From: Atopobium sp. UBA2090
GTDB taxonomy: Bacteria > Actinomycetota > Coriobacteriia > Coriobacteriales > Atopobiaceae
Direction: 5' to 3'
Length of the DNA stretch: 7,200 bases
NCBI GenBank assembly: GCA_002331575.1
Contig: DCZG01000004.1
Location: 8,571 to 15,770 of the forward strand
The position numbers and the translations under genes are program-made. The notes below the pieces were generated by a model that saw nothing but the letters and a program-made list of their open reading frames with translations, had not been told where the DNA came from and searched no databases. The stretch's first letter is position 1, and each line of letters starts with the position of its first letter. Of this stretch, positions 1 through 6,264 are shown piece by piece.

Positions 1-161
1 CGTTCCAGCTGTCCTCGTCCCCGCCCGATGCGAAAAGGCAGATACGATTCGCGTTCTTTCATAGAAGGCTGCATCTGCATCAAAGTTCGATGGCGTGTAC
101 TGAAAGTGCCTAACGCAGGGGTCACGAGTTCCAAGCGACTATTTCTGTCCTGACCACCTCG

Positions 162-167
162 TATCAT
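162..167 (+). promoter_or_regulatory. Possible -10 box for the AlbA_2 gene
   Basis: TATCAT matches the sigma-70 -10 consensus at five of six bases and lies about 38 bp before the start codon of the AlbA_2 gene, which would give a leader of about 30 nt. I see no convincing -35 hexamer at 16-18 bp spacing, so this is weak. The rest of bases 1-205 has several short open frames running off the left edge on both strands, and none has enough character to call a gene. Confidence 0.25.
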
Positions 168-205
168 CTGAGCTGGGAGAATGCCTGCCGCAGATTGGGG
201 ATACG

Positions 206-1609
206 ATGGACCAGCTTCTTGCAGAGGTTACAGATTGCGAGTTCAAGATAGCCGTGGAGCGATCGAGGCCAAAGAGCTGGCTCAAGACCGTCTCGGCCTT
301 TGCCAATACCATCGGCGGAACCGTCCTCTTCGGCGTCGATGATGCCACACACAAGCCAGTCGGCCTCGAGAATCCACAGGCAGACGTCGAATTCATCACC
401 CAGCAGATTCGCGACCGAATTGACCCAGCCCCGCACTTCAGGATTGAGATTGTCGAGAGGGCGCCAAGGCTCAATCTTGTGGCTGTCTCTGTCGATCCGG
501 ATATGCAGACGCCGCACTACTACCATGCGGATGGGCGCCGCGTGGCCTTCGTCCGTCTCGGCGACGAAAGCATCGAGGCACCGAGCGAGGTTCTGAACGA
601 GCTCATCCTCAAGGGCACCAACCAGACCTATGATGGACTGCCCACCAACATCAAGCTTGAAGACGCGAGCTTCACCGTGCTCCGCGCGACCTACAAAAGA
701 CGATGTGGAGGAGACTTCACGCAAAGCGATTTTTCCTCATTCGGCCTGACAGACGCCGTAGGCAATCTCACCAATGCGGGAGCGCTGCTGGCGGATGAGC
801 CGCTCGTTCGGCATTCTCGCATCTTTTGCACACGCTGGAACGGGCTCCATAAGGACGAGGCACTCGACGATGCCGAGTATTCTGGAAGCCTACTGATTCT
901 CCTGCGCGAGGGAGAGGCGTTTGCCAAGAGACACAATCGTCTCTCCTGGGTCAAGACGCCCGATGCGCGAGACGACCGACCGAGCTATGCCGAGCGAGCC
1001 ATCACAGAAGCCCTGGTGAACGCCCTCATCCACCGAGATTACCTCGTCCTTGGAAGTGAGGTCCACCTCGACATCTACGACAACCGCCTGTCGATAAGCT
1101 CGCCAGGTGTCATGCCGAGAAACGGCCGTCTGCCCGACGACGTCGCCCACGACGAAATCGAGAGCATCCGAAGAAACCCCGTTCTGGCCGACCTCTTCCA
1201 ACGCATGGACTTCATGGAACGACGCGGCAGCGGCCTGCGCATGATTTGCCAGGCAACCGAATCGGAAGACAATTACGAGGAGCGTTTTCTCCCCAAGTTC
1301 GAGAACGGCAACGGATTCTTCCGCGTCACGCTCTGGGACATGAACTACAAGGAAGTTAGCGAGACCGACCAAGTCACCGACCAAGTCACCGATCAAGTCA
1401 CCGACCAAGTCGGCAGGCTACTTGCTGCTCTTGGCAATGAGAAGCTGAGCGCAGCCGAGCTCATGGACAGGCTCTCGCTCTCCCATCGGCCGACATTTCG
1501 CGAGAACTACCTCAACCCCGCCCTCGCGGCAGGGCTGATCGAGCGTACCGTCCCTGACAAGCCCAACAGCAGGCTCCAGCGATATCAGCGCAGCCAGAAG
1601 ACCCAATAA
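206..1609 (+). CDS. AlbA_2-domain ATP-binding transcriptional regulator-like protein with C-terminal winged helix
   Basis: A 467-residue protein of the Schlafen AlbA_2 / COG2865 type, whose members are annotated as putative DNA- or RNA-binding regulators; the real ligand is usually unknown. Residues ~5-130 are the AlbA_2 domain, with the signature CEFK (11-14) and SAFANTIGGTVLFGVDD (30-46). Residues ~255-350 resemble the GHKL-like HATPase_c_4 module: EALVNALIHRDY (268-279), DNRLSISSPGVMP (292-304) and RRGSGL (339-344). Residues ~403-460 look like a winged helix that follows a fourfold TDQV repeat (387-402). The start is supported by the family-like N-terminus and by GGGGA at 197-201, although the 4-nt spacing is short. 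The gene appears complete and monocistronic, convergent with the SWIM gene 107 bp downstream. Such proteins are often accessory or mobile genes. A role in defence or toxin control would be guesswork. Confidence 0.88.
   Translation: MDQLLAEVTDCEFKIAVERSRPKSWLKTVSAFANTIGGTVLFGVDDATHKPVGLENPQADVEFITQQIRDRIDPAPHFRIEIVERAPRLNLVAVSVDPDMQTPHYYHADGRRVAFVRLGDESIEAPSEVLNELILKGTNQTYDGLPTNIKLEDASFTVLRATYKRRCGGDFTQSDFSSFGLTDAVGNLTNAGALLADEPLVRHSRIFCTRWNGLHKDEALDDAEYSGSLLILLREGEAFAKRHNRLSWVKTPDARDDRPSYAERAITEALVNALIHRDYLVLGSEVHLDIYDNRLSISSPGVMPRNGRLPDDVAHDEIESIRRNPVLADLFQRMDFMERRGSGLRMICQATESEDNYEERFLPKFENGNGFFRVTLWDMNYKEVSETDQVTDQVTDQVTDQVGRLLAALGNEKLSAAELMDRLSLSHRPTFRENYLNPALAAGLIERTVPDKPNSRLQRYQRSQKTQ
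1364..1411 (+). repeat. Four 12-bp in-frame tandem repeats (TDQV x4)
   Basis: The unit ACCGACCAAGTC occurs four times head to tail at 1364, 1376, 1388 and 1400. The third copy has one change (T for C at 1393). Each unit encodes Thr-Asp-Gln-Val, between the ATPase-like domain and the winged helix. The 12-bp period keeps the frame whatever the copy number, so slippage would change linker length without breaking the protein. DQV-type repeats in this position are familiar in this protein family. Confidence 0.95.
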
Positions 1610-1640
1610 CTACTCGGCTGCAAGTCGGCAGTCAGAATAT

Positions 1641-1654
1641 TCGGTTTACACCGA
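1641..1654. other. Small hairpin in the convergent gap
   Basis: TCGGT at 1641-1645 and ACCGA at 1650-1654 form a 5-bp stem with a TTAC loop, between the 3' ends of the AlbA_2 gene (1609) and the SWIM gene (1717). A second possible stem, GAGAGA 1694-1699 with TCTCTC 1712-1717, touches the SWIM stop codon. Neither is followed by a T-tract, so a terminator role is only a possibility suggested by position. Confidence 0.25.
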
Positions 1655-1716
1655 GGAATCGCCATGGCAGTCGCATTCACCGACTCCCGACTGGAGAGAC
1701 CCATGCCGGCATCTCT

Positions 1717-2151
1717 CTACCACGAGCTCTTCCCGTAGACTTCCTCGTCCACGAGACGCCAGAGCAATTGTTTCTGGAGCTCAGCCTTCGAGAGCGACTT
1801 GACATAGCGCTGGATTTCGGCAATCTGCTCCTGCTGGCGACTCTCCTCATCCTTCTCCCATTGTTCGGCCCGTCTGAGTAGTTCGTCGGCCTCCCGGGGA
1901 AACGCGGTGAAGTAGAGAGCGACTTCGTGCTTGCAGATGACCTGCCTGCCCACCGCAAACGGACAGGTGCACGTCGAGCGCTTGGGGTGATCGAGATCGA
2001 CCGTCACCTCATAGGTCGCGCCTTCGCTTCCCTTGACCAGCCCAGAGAGATGACTGTTGTCAACATGCGTGACCGACACGACGTTTCCCGCCTTGTAGTA
2101 GTCGTAGCCTCGCCAGAGGGAGTTCGAGCTCGGCAGGTCGAGAAGCCCCAT
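1717..2151 (-). CDS. Small SWIM zinc-finger family protein
   Basis: A 144-residue soluble protein. Residues 61-75 read CTCPFAVGRQVICKH, a textbook SWIM zinc-binding pattern CxCx9CxH with ligands Cys61, Cys63, Cys73 and His75. The N-terminal part (WRGYDYYKAGNV, 13-24, and TYEVTVDLDHPKRS, 46-59) is the usual lead-in of stand-alone bacterial SWIM proteins. Residues ~85-135 are charged and helical and end in an LSKAELQKQLL segment typical of the family. SWIM domains are thought to bind nucleic acid or protein; no precise function is known here. The start is fixed by AAGGAGGT four bases before ATG at 2151. A longer frame to 2364 is open but has no ribosome site and crosses a strong hairpin. It lies downstream of the SPFH gene on the same strand, 226 bp away, so it could be cotranscribed or separate. 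Confidence 0.87.
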   Translation of the reverse strand: MGLLDLPSSNSLWRGYDYYKAGNVVSVTHVDNSHLSGLVKGSEGATYEVTVDLDHPKRSTCTCPFAVGRQVICKHEVALYFTAFPREADELLRRAEQWEKDEESRQQEQIAEIQRYVKSLSKAELQKQLLWRLVDEEVYGKSSW

Positions 2152-2314
2152 CTGTACCTCCTTGCGGGAGTGCGCCGCATGCATTGAGAGCGTGTCCGTC
2201 CTGAAAGCGTACAGGGCATCGCCGTACAAGTGGCCATGATGGCTGAACGGAGGACATTCCACCACCAACTGCCCCCTTCTCGCCCGCGGGCAACCGGACA
2301 CCTCCAGAACCAAC

Positions 2315-2346
2315 CTGGCGCCGGGCCCATATGGGTCCAGCGCCAG
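2315..2346. other. Large inverted repeat between SPFH and SWIM genes
   Basis: Bases 2315-2330 (CTGGCGCCGGGCCCAT) and 2331-2346 form a nearly perfect palindrome centred on CCCATATGGG. Fourteen of 16 positions pair as Watson-Crick; of the other two, one is a G-U wobble and one a mismatch in either RNA strand. It starts about 31 nt after the SPFH stop codon on the minus strand. The transcript bases after it (GTTGGTTCTGG) are not a U-tract, so it is not a standard intrinsic terminator. It could be a 3'-end stabiliser, an attenuating hairpin before the SWIM gene, or a protein site. Confidence 0.6.
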
Positions 2347-2377
2347 GAGCGTGCCGTCAATCATGTCGCAGGAGTCG

Positions 2378-4495
2378 CTACTTCGTCATCCCCGCTTCCG
2401 CGTCAGCGGGCTTCTCCGCAGGAACGTCCTTCGGGGTTGCCGCCGCGGCGTCATCGGCGTCGAGCGAGATGCCGAGCTTCTCTGTCGTGAGCAGCGAGAG
2501 AATAGCGTTCACCAGGCCGGCGTCGACCGAGCCGTTCGACCCATTGCCCGCGCCGCCCATGTTGACGACCGTGGTCGGCACGAGGTTCGACCCCGTCTGC
2601 TTGATCGCGTCCGCAATCTGCGCCGCGAGCCGCTGGGTGAGCTGATAGCGGGGACCGCCGTAGGCTGCCACCTGCTTTGCCACGACGGTGGCCTCTGCCT
2701 CGCCGACCGCCCTGGTCTTAGCGGCCTCTGCCTCGCCGATCGCCCTGGTCTTGTCCGCCTCAGCCTCGCCGAAGAGGCGCGTCTTCTGTGCTTCGGCGCC
2801 GGCGACGAGCTTCATCTGCTCGGCGTTGGCGGCTGCGATGGTCTTGATCTTCTTTGCGTCCTGCTCGGCCTTCTTCGCCTCGGCCTCGCCCTTGTTGGTC
2901 TCGACCTGAATCGAGATCTGGGAGGCGGTGAGGGCGCTCTGCTGCTCGGCGATGGCCTTGGCCTCGTTGAGCGACTTCTCCTGCTCGGAGGCCTTCTGCT
3001 GCGCGAGGAACGTCTTGGTCTGCTCCTCGGCGACCTGGCGCTGGCGGAGCTGGTCGAGGACCATGTTCATCTTGTCGTCCGTGGCGCTCGCCTGCGGCGT
3101 GCCGATGAGCACCTCCTCGAGCTCGAGGTTGTACTTGGCGAACTTGTCCTGCATCTGCTCGGTGGCCGCGTTCTGGATGTCGCTCCTGTCCTGGATGAGC
3201 TCGATCAGGGTCTTGGTCTGGCCGATGTTCTTGAAGTAGGAGCTGATGAGCGGGTCGAGCGTCTCGTTGACGAGCTTCTCCATGTCGCCGAAGCGCTGGA
3301 TGACCTTCGGTGCCTGCAGATAGTCGATGTGAAGCACCACCGAGAGCGGCAGCATGGGCTGGAATGCGTCCTTGGTGATGAGGTCGATCTCGGAGAGGTT
3401 CTGGTCGAGATGATGGTCGCCGACCTCCTCGCTCGACCACTTGAGGATGAGGTTCGTGGTGGGCACGAACTTGCAGTCGAGCGCGTAGGGGTTGAGCGCG
3501 TACTTGCCGGGCGTGAGCGGGGTCTCCCAGACACCCTTGCAGCCGTTGGCGACAAGTTCGCCGTGCTTGTAGGCGACACCAGTCGTGTCGGAGCCCTTGC
3601 TGCCCGTGTACGAGACGATGACGCCCACGTAGCCGACGGGGATGACCGTCTTGGGAACGTACTCGATGCTCGCGAACAGGCGGTTGATCATGTACGAGCC
3701 CTCGGAGAGCACCTGGAGCTGCCGGCCCTTGTAGCCACCCGCAGCGAGGAACCTCTCGGGGTCCTGGAAGTTGCTGTGGTAGTTGGGGTCGTTCTTGCCG
3801 TCGCCGACGATGGGGGCGATGATCTCGCCGTTGGGAAGCGACGGACCATCGAGGACCGTCACCACGCCGATGAGGTCATGCATCGAGGAGCTGTCAGTGT
3901 CATCGTCGCCGTTCTCGATCACGACGGGCGTGAAGCCCTCGACGCTGTTGAGGTCGGACTGCATGCGCTGGAACATCTCGCGCTCGTTGGAGTTGGAGAG
4001 CGGCAGGTAGTAGATGTCGGCCGAGGTAATGACCACGAACTGGGCCAGGTTCATCGCATAGGTGCCCTCGCGGAGGATTCCGCGCTGCGGACCCTTCTGA
4101 CCACCGTTGGCGAGAAACCCGCGCGCATCCTGGAAGTTGTTCGACTTGGGCACGATGCGACCGAGCAGCTGCGTGTTGGGCAGCACCTCTCCGGAGCGGG
4201 CGAAGACGTAGCCCATCTGTCCCTGGGGAATCGTGATGAGCGGATACTTGTGCACCTTGTACATCCAGCCCGGGCGCATGTGGATGCCGCCGCGCAGGAC
4301 GTCGGGCAGGTAGCCCGTCTCGCCGTCCATGCTGATGATGCTGTCGTCGGCTGACTTGCGGCTCGACCACCAGCGTTCGACGATCGCGAACTCGTCGTTG
4401 CGCACCACGCGCACGCCGAGCAGCTTGAAGATCACGAGGTACGCCACGAGGACGCAGATCACGACCTTCAGAACGACTACGAGGATGTTTGTCAT
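2378..4495 (-). CDS. Large SPFH / flotillin-like membrane scaffold protein
   Basis: A 705-residue SPFH (band 7) protein. These assemble into membrane-bound oligomers that organise lipid microdomains and partner proteins. Residues ~4-27 are one hydrophobic anchor. Residues ~65-350 hold repeated beta modules of the form NFQD..FL..GG.KG......L.EG.Y.IN (118-156 and 240-278, with a looser copy at 317-349). The SPFH core is ~338-470 (SVVLHIDYLQAPKVIQRFGD, 385-404). A long Glu/Ala/Lys/Gln helix follows at ~475-610, ending in four 11-residue repeats around GEAEADKTRAI. The tail is Gly-rich then acidic/Ala-rich. It is longer than FloA-type flotillins and resembles larger COG2268-type forms. The start ATG is preceded by GAAGGAG at good spacing. 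It lies 69 bp after the surface-protein gene with no visible promoter or terminator between, suggesting one operon. No NfeD-type partner gene is present. Confidence 0.9.
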   Translation of the reverse strand: MTNILVVVLKVVICVLVAYLVIFKLLGVRVVRNDEFAIVERWWSSRKSADDSIISMDGETGYLPDVLRGGIHMRPGWMYKVHKYPLITIPQGQMGYVFARSGEVLPNTQLLGRIVPKSNNFQDARGFLANGGQKGPQRGILREGTYAMNLAQFVVITSADIYYLPLSNSNEREMFQRMQSDLNSVEGFTPVVIENGDDDTDSSSMHDLIGVVTVLDGPSLPNGEIIAPIVGDGKNDPNYHSNFQDPERFLAAGGYKGRQLQVLSEGSYMINRLFASIEYVPKTVIPVGYVGVIVSYTGSKGSDTTGVAYKHGELVANGCKGVWETPLTPGKYALNPYALDCKFVPTTNLILKWSSEEVGDHHLDQNLSEIDLITKDAFQPMLPLSVVLHIDYLQAPKVIQRFGDMEKLVNETLDPLISSYFKNIGQTKTLIELIQDRSDIQNAATEQMQDKFAKYNLELEEVLIGTPQASATDDKMNMVLDQLRQRQVAEEQTKTFLAQQKASEQEKSLNEAKAIAEQQSALTASQISIQVETNKGEAEAKKAEQDAKKIKTIAAANAEQMKLVAGAEAQKTRLFGEAEADKTRAIGEAEAAKTRAVGEAEATVVAKQVAAYGGPRYQLTQRLAAQIADAIKQTGSNLVPTTVVNMGGAGNGSNGSVDAGLVNAILSLLTTEKLGISLDADDAAAATPKDVPAEKPADAEAGMTK
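2679..2810 (-). repeat. 33-bp repeat coding an 11-residue helical repeat in the SPFH protein
   Basis: Four consecutive 11-residue units (residues 565-608) read AGAEAQKTRLF, GEAEADKTRAI, GEAEAAKTRAV and GEAEATVVAKQ. At DNA level the middle units are clearly 33-bp direct repeats, for example GCCTCTGCCTCGCCGA at 2691 and again at 2724. An 11-residue period suits a hendecad coiled coil, which agrees with the Glu/Ala-rich stalk of flotillins. Confidence 0.85.
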
Positions 4496-4564
4496 CGCTT
4501 CTCCTTCTCCGTGCGAGCCTACGCCCGCAATTCAATGACTATCTGCCAGAGGACCTTCTCGAAC

Positions 4565-5749
4565 TCACTGTCTGAGGGTCAGGGTGCAACCCTCGCACGA
4601 AAGGTATTCGCCGTCCGCCAGGGTGATCGAGTTCACGTCATGCTTGTCCGTCGCATGAGCCCCCGAGTACTTGTTGACGTTGTCAATCACGGTGATGTCC
4701 GTGCCAACATCCCCGAGACTCCCGATGCGCTCGGCATAGGAGTATGACGCGTCGCTGAACGTGATGTCGTAGGTACCCGCCATGACATCGACCCCCACGG
4801 CGTAGACGCCATCTTCGTCGATCGAGGTTGCTGGTACCGTCATTGAGCGCGCGCTATCGATCGAGTCGAGCAACACGCCCGCGGGGTTCTCCTCCCGCTG
4901 ACTCTCGGTGCCGTCGACGGACACATAGATGTTCACGACGTTTCCTTCTTTGAGGCTGATGTAGCCCTGCTTGGAGGGCAACGAATACGACGTAAAGAAG
5001 TTGGCGCCCTGGAATAACGACGACGAGGTCGACGTGAGGTCCTTGTACGTCAACACGTCGATCAGGTACGACGAACCGTAGACCCCCTTGACGGCAGCGT
5101 TCGGGGAGACGCGGTAGATACCTGGCTGGATGTCCTTGCCAACGACATAGTCACCAGACCCATAGCTTCCGTCGGCGTTGACGGTGCCTTGATAGAAATA
5201 GTCTTCGATAGATTTGTTGGTCGACGTGACCGTGTTCGACGTCGTCTTGGAAGTCGTGGTGCTCGACGTCTTATGAGAGGACATGAGAGAAGAGCCGAAG
5301 TTCGAACCCACGCAGCGACCGACGAGCGTAACGACGAGGAAGACCATGACGACGATGAGAATCGCGCGAATGACGGCCAAGCCGCGCCCCATCGAGCCAG
5401 AACGCCTGGGATTTGACCGAGGCCTGCGTTGTGCCCATGGCTTGGATTGTGCCTGAGGCATGGAGGGACGATACCCCTGAGGCATGGAGGGGGGCGCTGG
5501 CCGCCCAGACGGCGCAGCGGAAGGCTGCTTTGGCGGAACCTTTGGCCGCGCGGGAACCCGCGGGGTCGAAGCGGCCGGCGACGGAGACGCCTTTGGCACA
5601 GCCGTCCGAACGCGACTGGCAAACTCTGGCGAGCGCGAGTCTGACGTGCTCAAACTCCCCGCAAAGGGACGGGGCTCGGTTGAGGGATGCGGCGCCGGCG
5701 CCCCATCACCCTGCTGCCATGGCAGCTGTCGAACGACCTTCTTGCCCAT
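4565..5749 (-). CDS. Proline-rich single-pass membrane protein with duplicated extracellular VGxDIxxGxY domain
   Basis: A 394-residue protein of unknown function. Residues 1-120 are a basic, Pro/Ser/Ala-rich disordered region containing two PSMPQ repeats (87-102). Residues ~123-147 form one membrane segment (ILIVVMVFLVVTLVG). Residues ~150-180 are a Ser/Thr linker. The outer part has two related halves: GDYVVGKDIQPGIYRV with YISLKEGNVVNIYV (199-276), and GVYAVGVDVMAGTYDI with ITLADGEYLSCEGCTL (314-390). Motifs like these occur in many uncharacterised surface proteins and lipoproteins of Gram-positive bacteria; I know no assigned activity. The start at 5749 is chosen because AGAAGG precedes it by 8 nt and a strong promoter lies just upstream. 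An open extension to 5854 would begin upstream of that promoter. Topology is inferred as proline-rich side in and repeats out. It is the first gene before the SPFH gene, 69 bp apart. Confidence 0.8.
   Translation of the reverse strand: MGKKVVRQLPWQQGDGAPAPHPSTEPRPFAGSLSTSDSRSPEFASRVRTAVPKASPSPAASTPRVPARPKVPPKQPSAAPSGRPAPPSMPQGYRPSMPQAQSKPWAQRRPRSNPRRSGSMGRGLAVIRAILIVVMVFLVVTLVGRCVGSNFGSSLMSSHKTSSTTTSKTTSNTVTSTNKSIEDYFYQGTVNADGSYGSGDYVVGKDIQPGIYRVSPNAAVKGVYGSSYLIDVLTYKDLTSTSSSLFQGANFFTSYSLPSKQGYISLKEGNVVNIYVSVDGTESQREENPAGVLLDSIDSARSMTVPATSIDEDGVYAVGVDVMAGTYDITFSDASYSYAERIGSLGDVGTDITVIDNVNKYSGAHATDKHDVNSITLADGEYLSCEGCTLTLRQ
5452..5491 (-). repeat. 24-bp spaced direct repeat (PSMPQ x2)
   Basis: CCTGAGGCATGGAGGG is present at 5452-5467 and identically at 5476-5491, a 24-bp period. 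On the minus strand it encodes PSMPQGYR followed by PSMPQAQS in the proline-rich cytoplasmic region of the membrane protein. Confidence 0.85.
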
Positions 5750-5783
5750 GCTGCCCGCCTTCTCACCAGATTCCTGAACCAAT

Positions 5784-5811
5784 ATTGTAGTGAACCCCGG
5801 CGGTCTGGCAA
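5784..5811 (-). promoter_or_regulatory. Sigma-70-type promoter for the surface-protein/SPFH cluster
   Basis: On the minus strand, TTGCCA (5806-5811) and TACAAT (5784-5789) are separated by 16 bp and each matches the consensus at five of six bases. The expected transcription start near 5777 leaves a leader of about 28 nt before the ATG at 5749, with AGAAGG placed as ribosome site. This supports the shorter start of the membrane-protein gene. Confidence 0.65.
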
Positions 5812-5872
5812 AACCAGCGGCTCCCCGATTACGTTTTGAGGCATCCAAGCGCACGGTCAGACAAAGAGACCC

Positions 5873-5901
5873 TTGACAAATACTATGCTAAGCACAATAT
5901 T
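5873..5901 (+). promoter_or_regulatory. Promoter of the padR-HAAS operon
   Basis: A perfect -35 hexamer TTGACA lies at 5873-5878. At 17-bp spacing the -10 candidate is AATATT (5896-5901), four of six matches. The surrounding bases are markedly AT-rich compared with the rest of the window. The left operator copy falls in the spacer between the two hexamers and the right copy just after the -10, so bound repressor would block polymerase. Confidence 0.6.
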
Positions 5902-5932
5902 AGCTCTTAACATAGTATGTCTCGCATAGCAT
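5880..5932 (+). promoter_or_regulatory. Probable PadR operator cluster
   Basis: ATACTATGCTAAG (5880-5892) and CTTAACATAGTAT (5906-5918) are inverted arms matching at 12 of 13 positions around a 13-bp centre. The right arm lies within the perfect palindrome ACATAGTATGT (5910-5920). A third, near copy CATAGCAT (5925-5932) follows 14 bp on. These sites overlap the promoter and early leader of padR, as expected for autorepression. Assignment to PadR is inferred from position and symmetry. Confidence 0.65.
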
Positions 5933-5949
5933 CGGGAAGGGAGGTACGC

Positions 5950-6264
5950 ATGGAACCCCAGCTCAAGAGGGGCTTTCTCGACCTCTGCATTCTCGCCGCC
6001 GTCGCCGAGGAGGACTCGTACGGCTATCAGATCATCAAAGACGCCCCCGCCTGCCTCGAGCTCTCCGAGTCGACGCTCTATCCGATCCTGCGACGCCTTG
6101 CTAAACAGGGCGCCCTCTCGGAGTATTCGCGTGAGCACAACGGACGCCTTCGCAAGTACTACTCGATCACGGAGCTCGGAAGGCAGGAACTCGACAGCTT
6201 CGTCGGGGACGCGGGGTCAATCCAGGAGATCATCGCCTACGTGAAGAGGGGTGCGGGCAAATGA
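5950..6264 (+). CDS. PadR family transcriptional regulator
   Basis: A 104-residue winged-helix regulator of the short PadR (subfamily 2-like) type, expected to be a dimeric repressor. The family signature is clear: LKRGFLDLCILAAV (5-18), DSYGYQIIKD (22-31), the recognition-helix stretch LSESTLYPILRRL (38-50), and the wing GRLRKYYSIT (65-74) followed by ELGRQEL. The C-terminal helix (90-100) would form the dimer interface. The start at 5950 has GGGAGGT four bases upstream. An earlier in-frame ATG at 5917 lies inside the operator and has no ribosome site. The stop overlaps the next start (ATGA), so it is translationally coupled to the HAAS-domain gene, the usual partner of this PadR type. The inducing signal is unknown; many small PadR proteins respond to hydrophobic or envelope-active compounds, but nothing here shows it. 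Confidence 0.92.
   Translation: MEPQLKRGFLDLCILAAVAEEDSYGYQIIKDAPACLELSESTLYPILRRLAKQGALSEYSREHNGRLRKYYSITELGRQELDSFVGDAGSIQEIIAYVKRGAGK

Noticed and set aside
1..153. An open frame entering from the left edge and stopping at 151-153 (+), as a possible end of an upstream gene
   Set aside because: About 50 codons are open, but other frames on both strands are open over much of the same stretch and the translation shows nothing recognisable.
164..724. A 186-codon minus-strand frame opposite the AlbA_2 gene
   Set aside because: The plus strand carries conserved AlbA_2 motifs across the same bases; the minus frame shows no domain and is a shadow.
1364..1411. The 12-bp tandem repeat as a CRISPR-like or iteron array
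   Set aside because: There are no spacers, it lies in frame inside a coding region, and it encodes TDQV repeats known in this protein family.
2152..2364. A 71-codon N-terminal extension of the SWIM protein
   Set aside because: AAGGAGGT lies directly before the ATG at 2151, the extension has no ribosome site, it crosses the large palindrome, and it is not like other SWIM proteins.
2351..4354. A 667-codon open frame on the plus strand opposite the SPFH gene
   Set aside because: It is a mirror of GC-rich codon bias. Its translation is a Leu/Val/Arg/Asp-rich string without domain features, while the minus strand encodes a clear SPFH protein with a good ribosome site.
5750..5854. A 35-codon N-terminal extension of the proline-rich membrane protein
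   Set aside because: Its start would lie upstream of the TTGCCA-TACAAT promoter; the shorter start has a placed ribosome site and a sensible leader.
5917..5949. An 11-codon extension of PadR to an upstream ATG
   Set aside because: The upstream ATG is inside the operator palindrome without a ribosome site; the ATG at 5950 has GGGAGGT and matches the family N-terminus.
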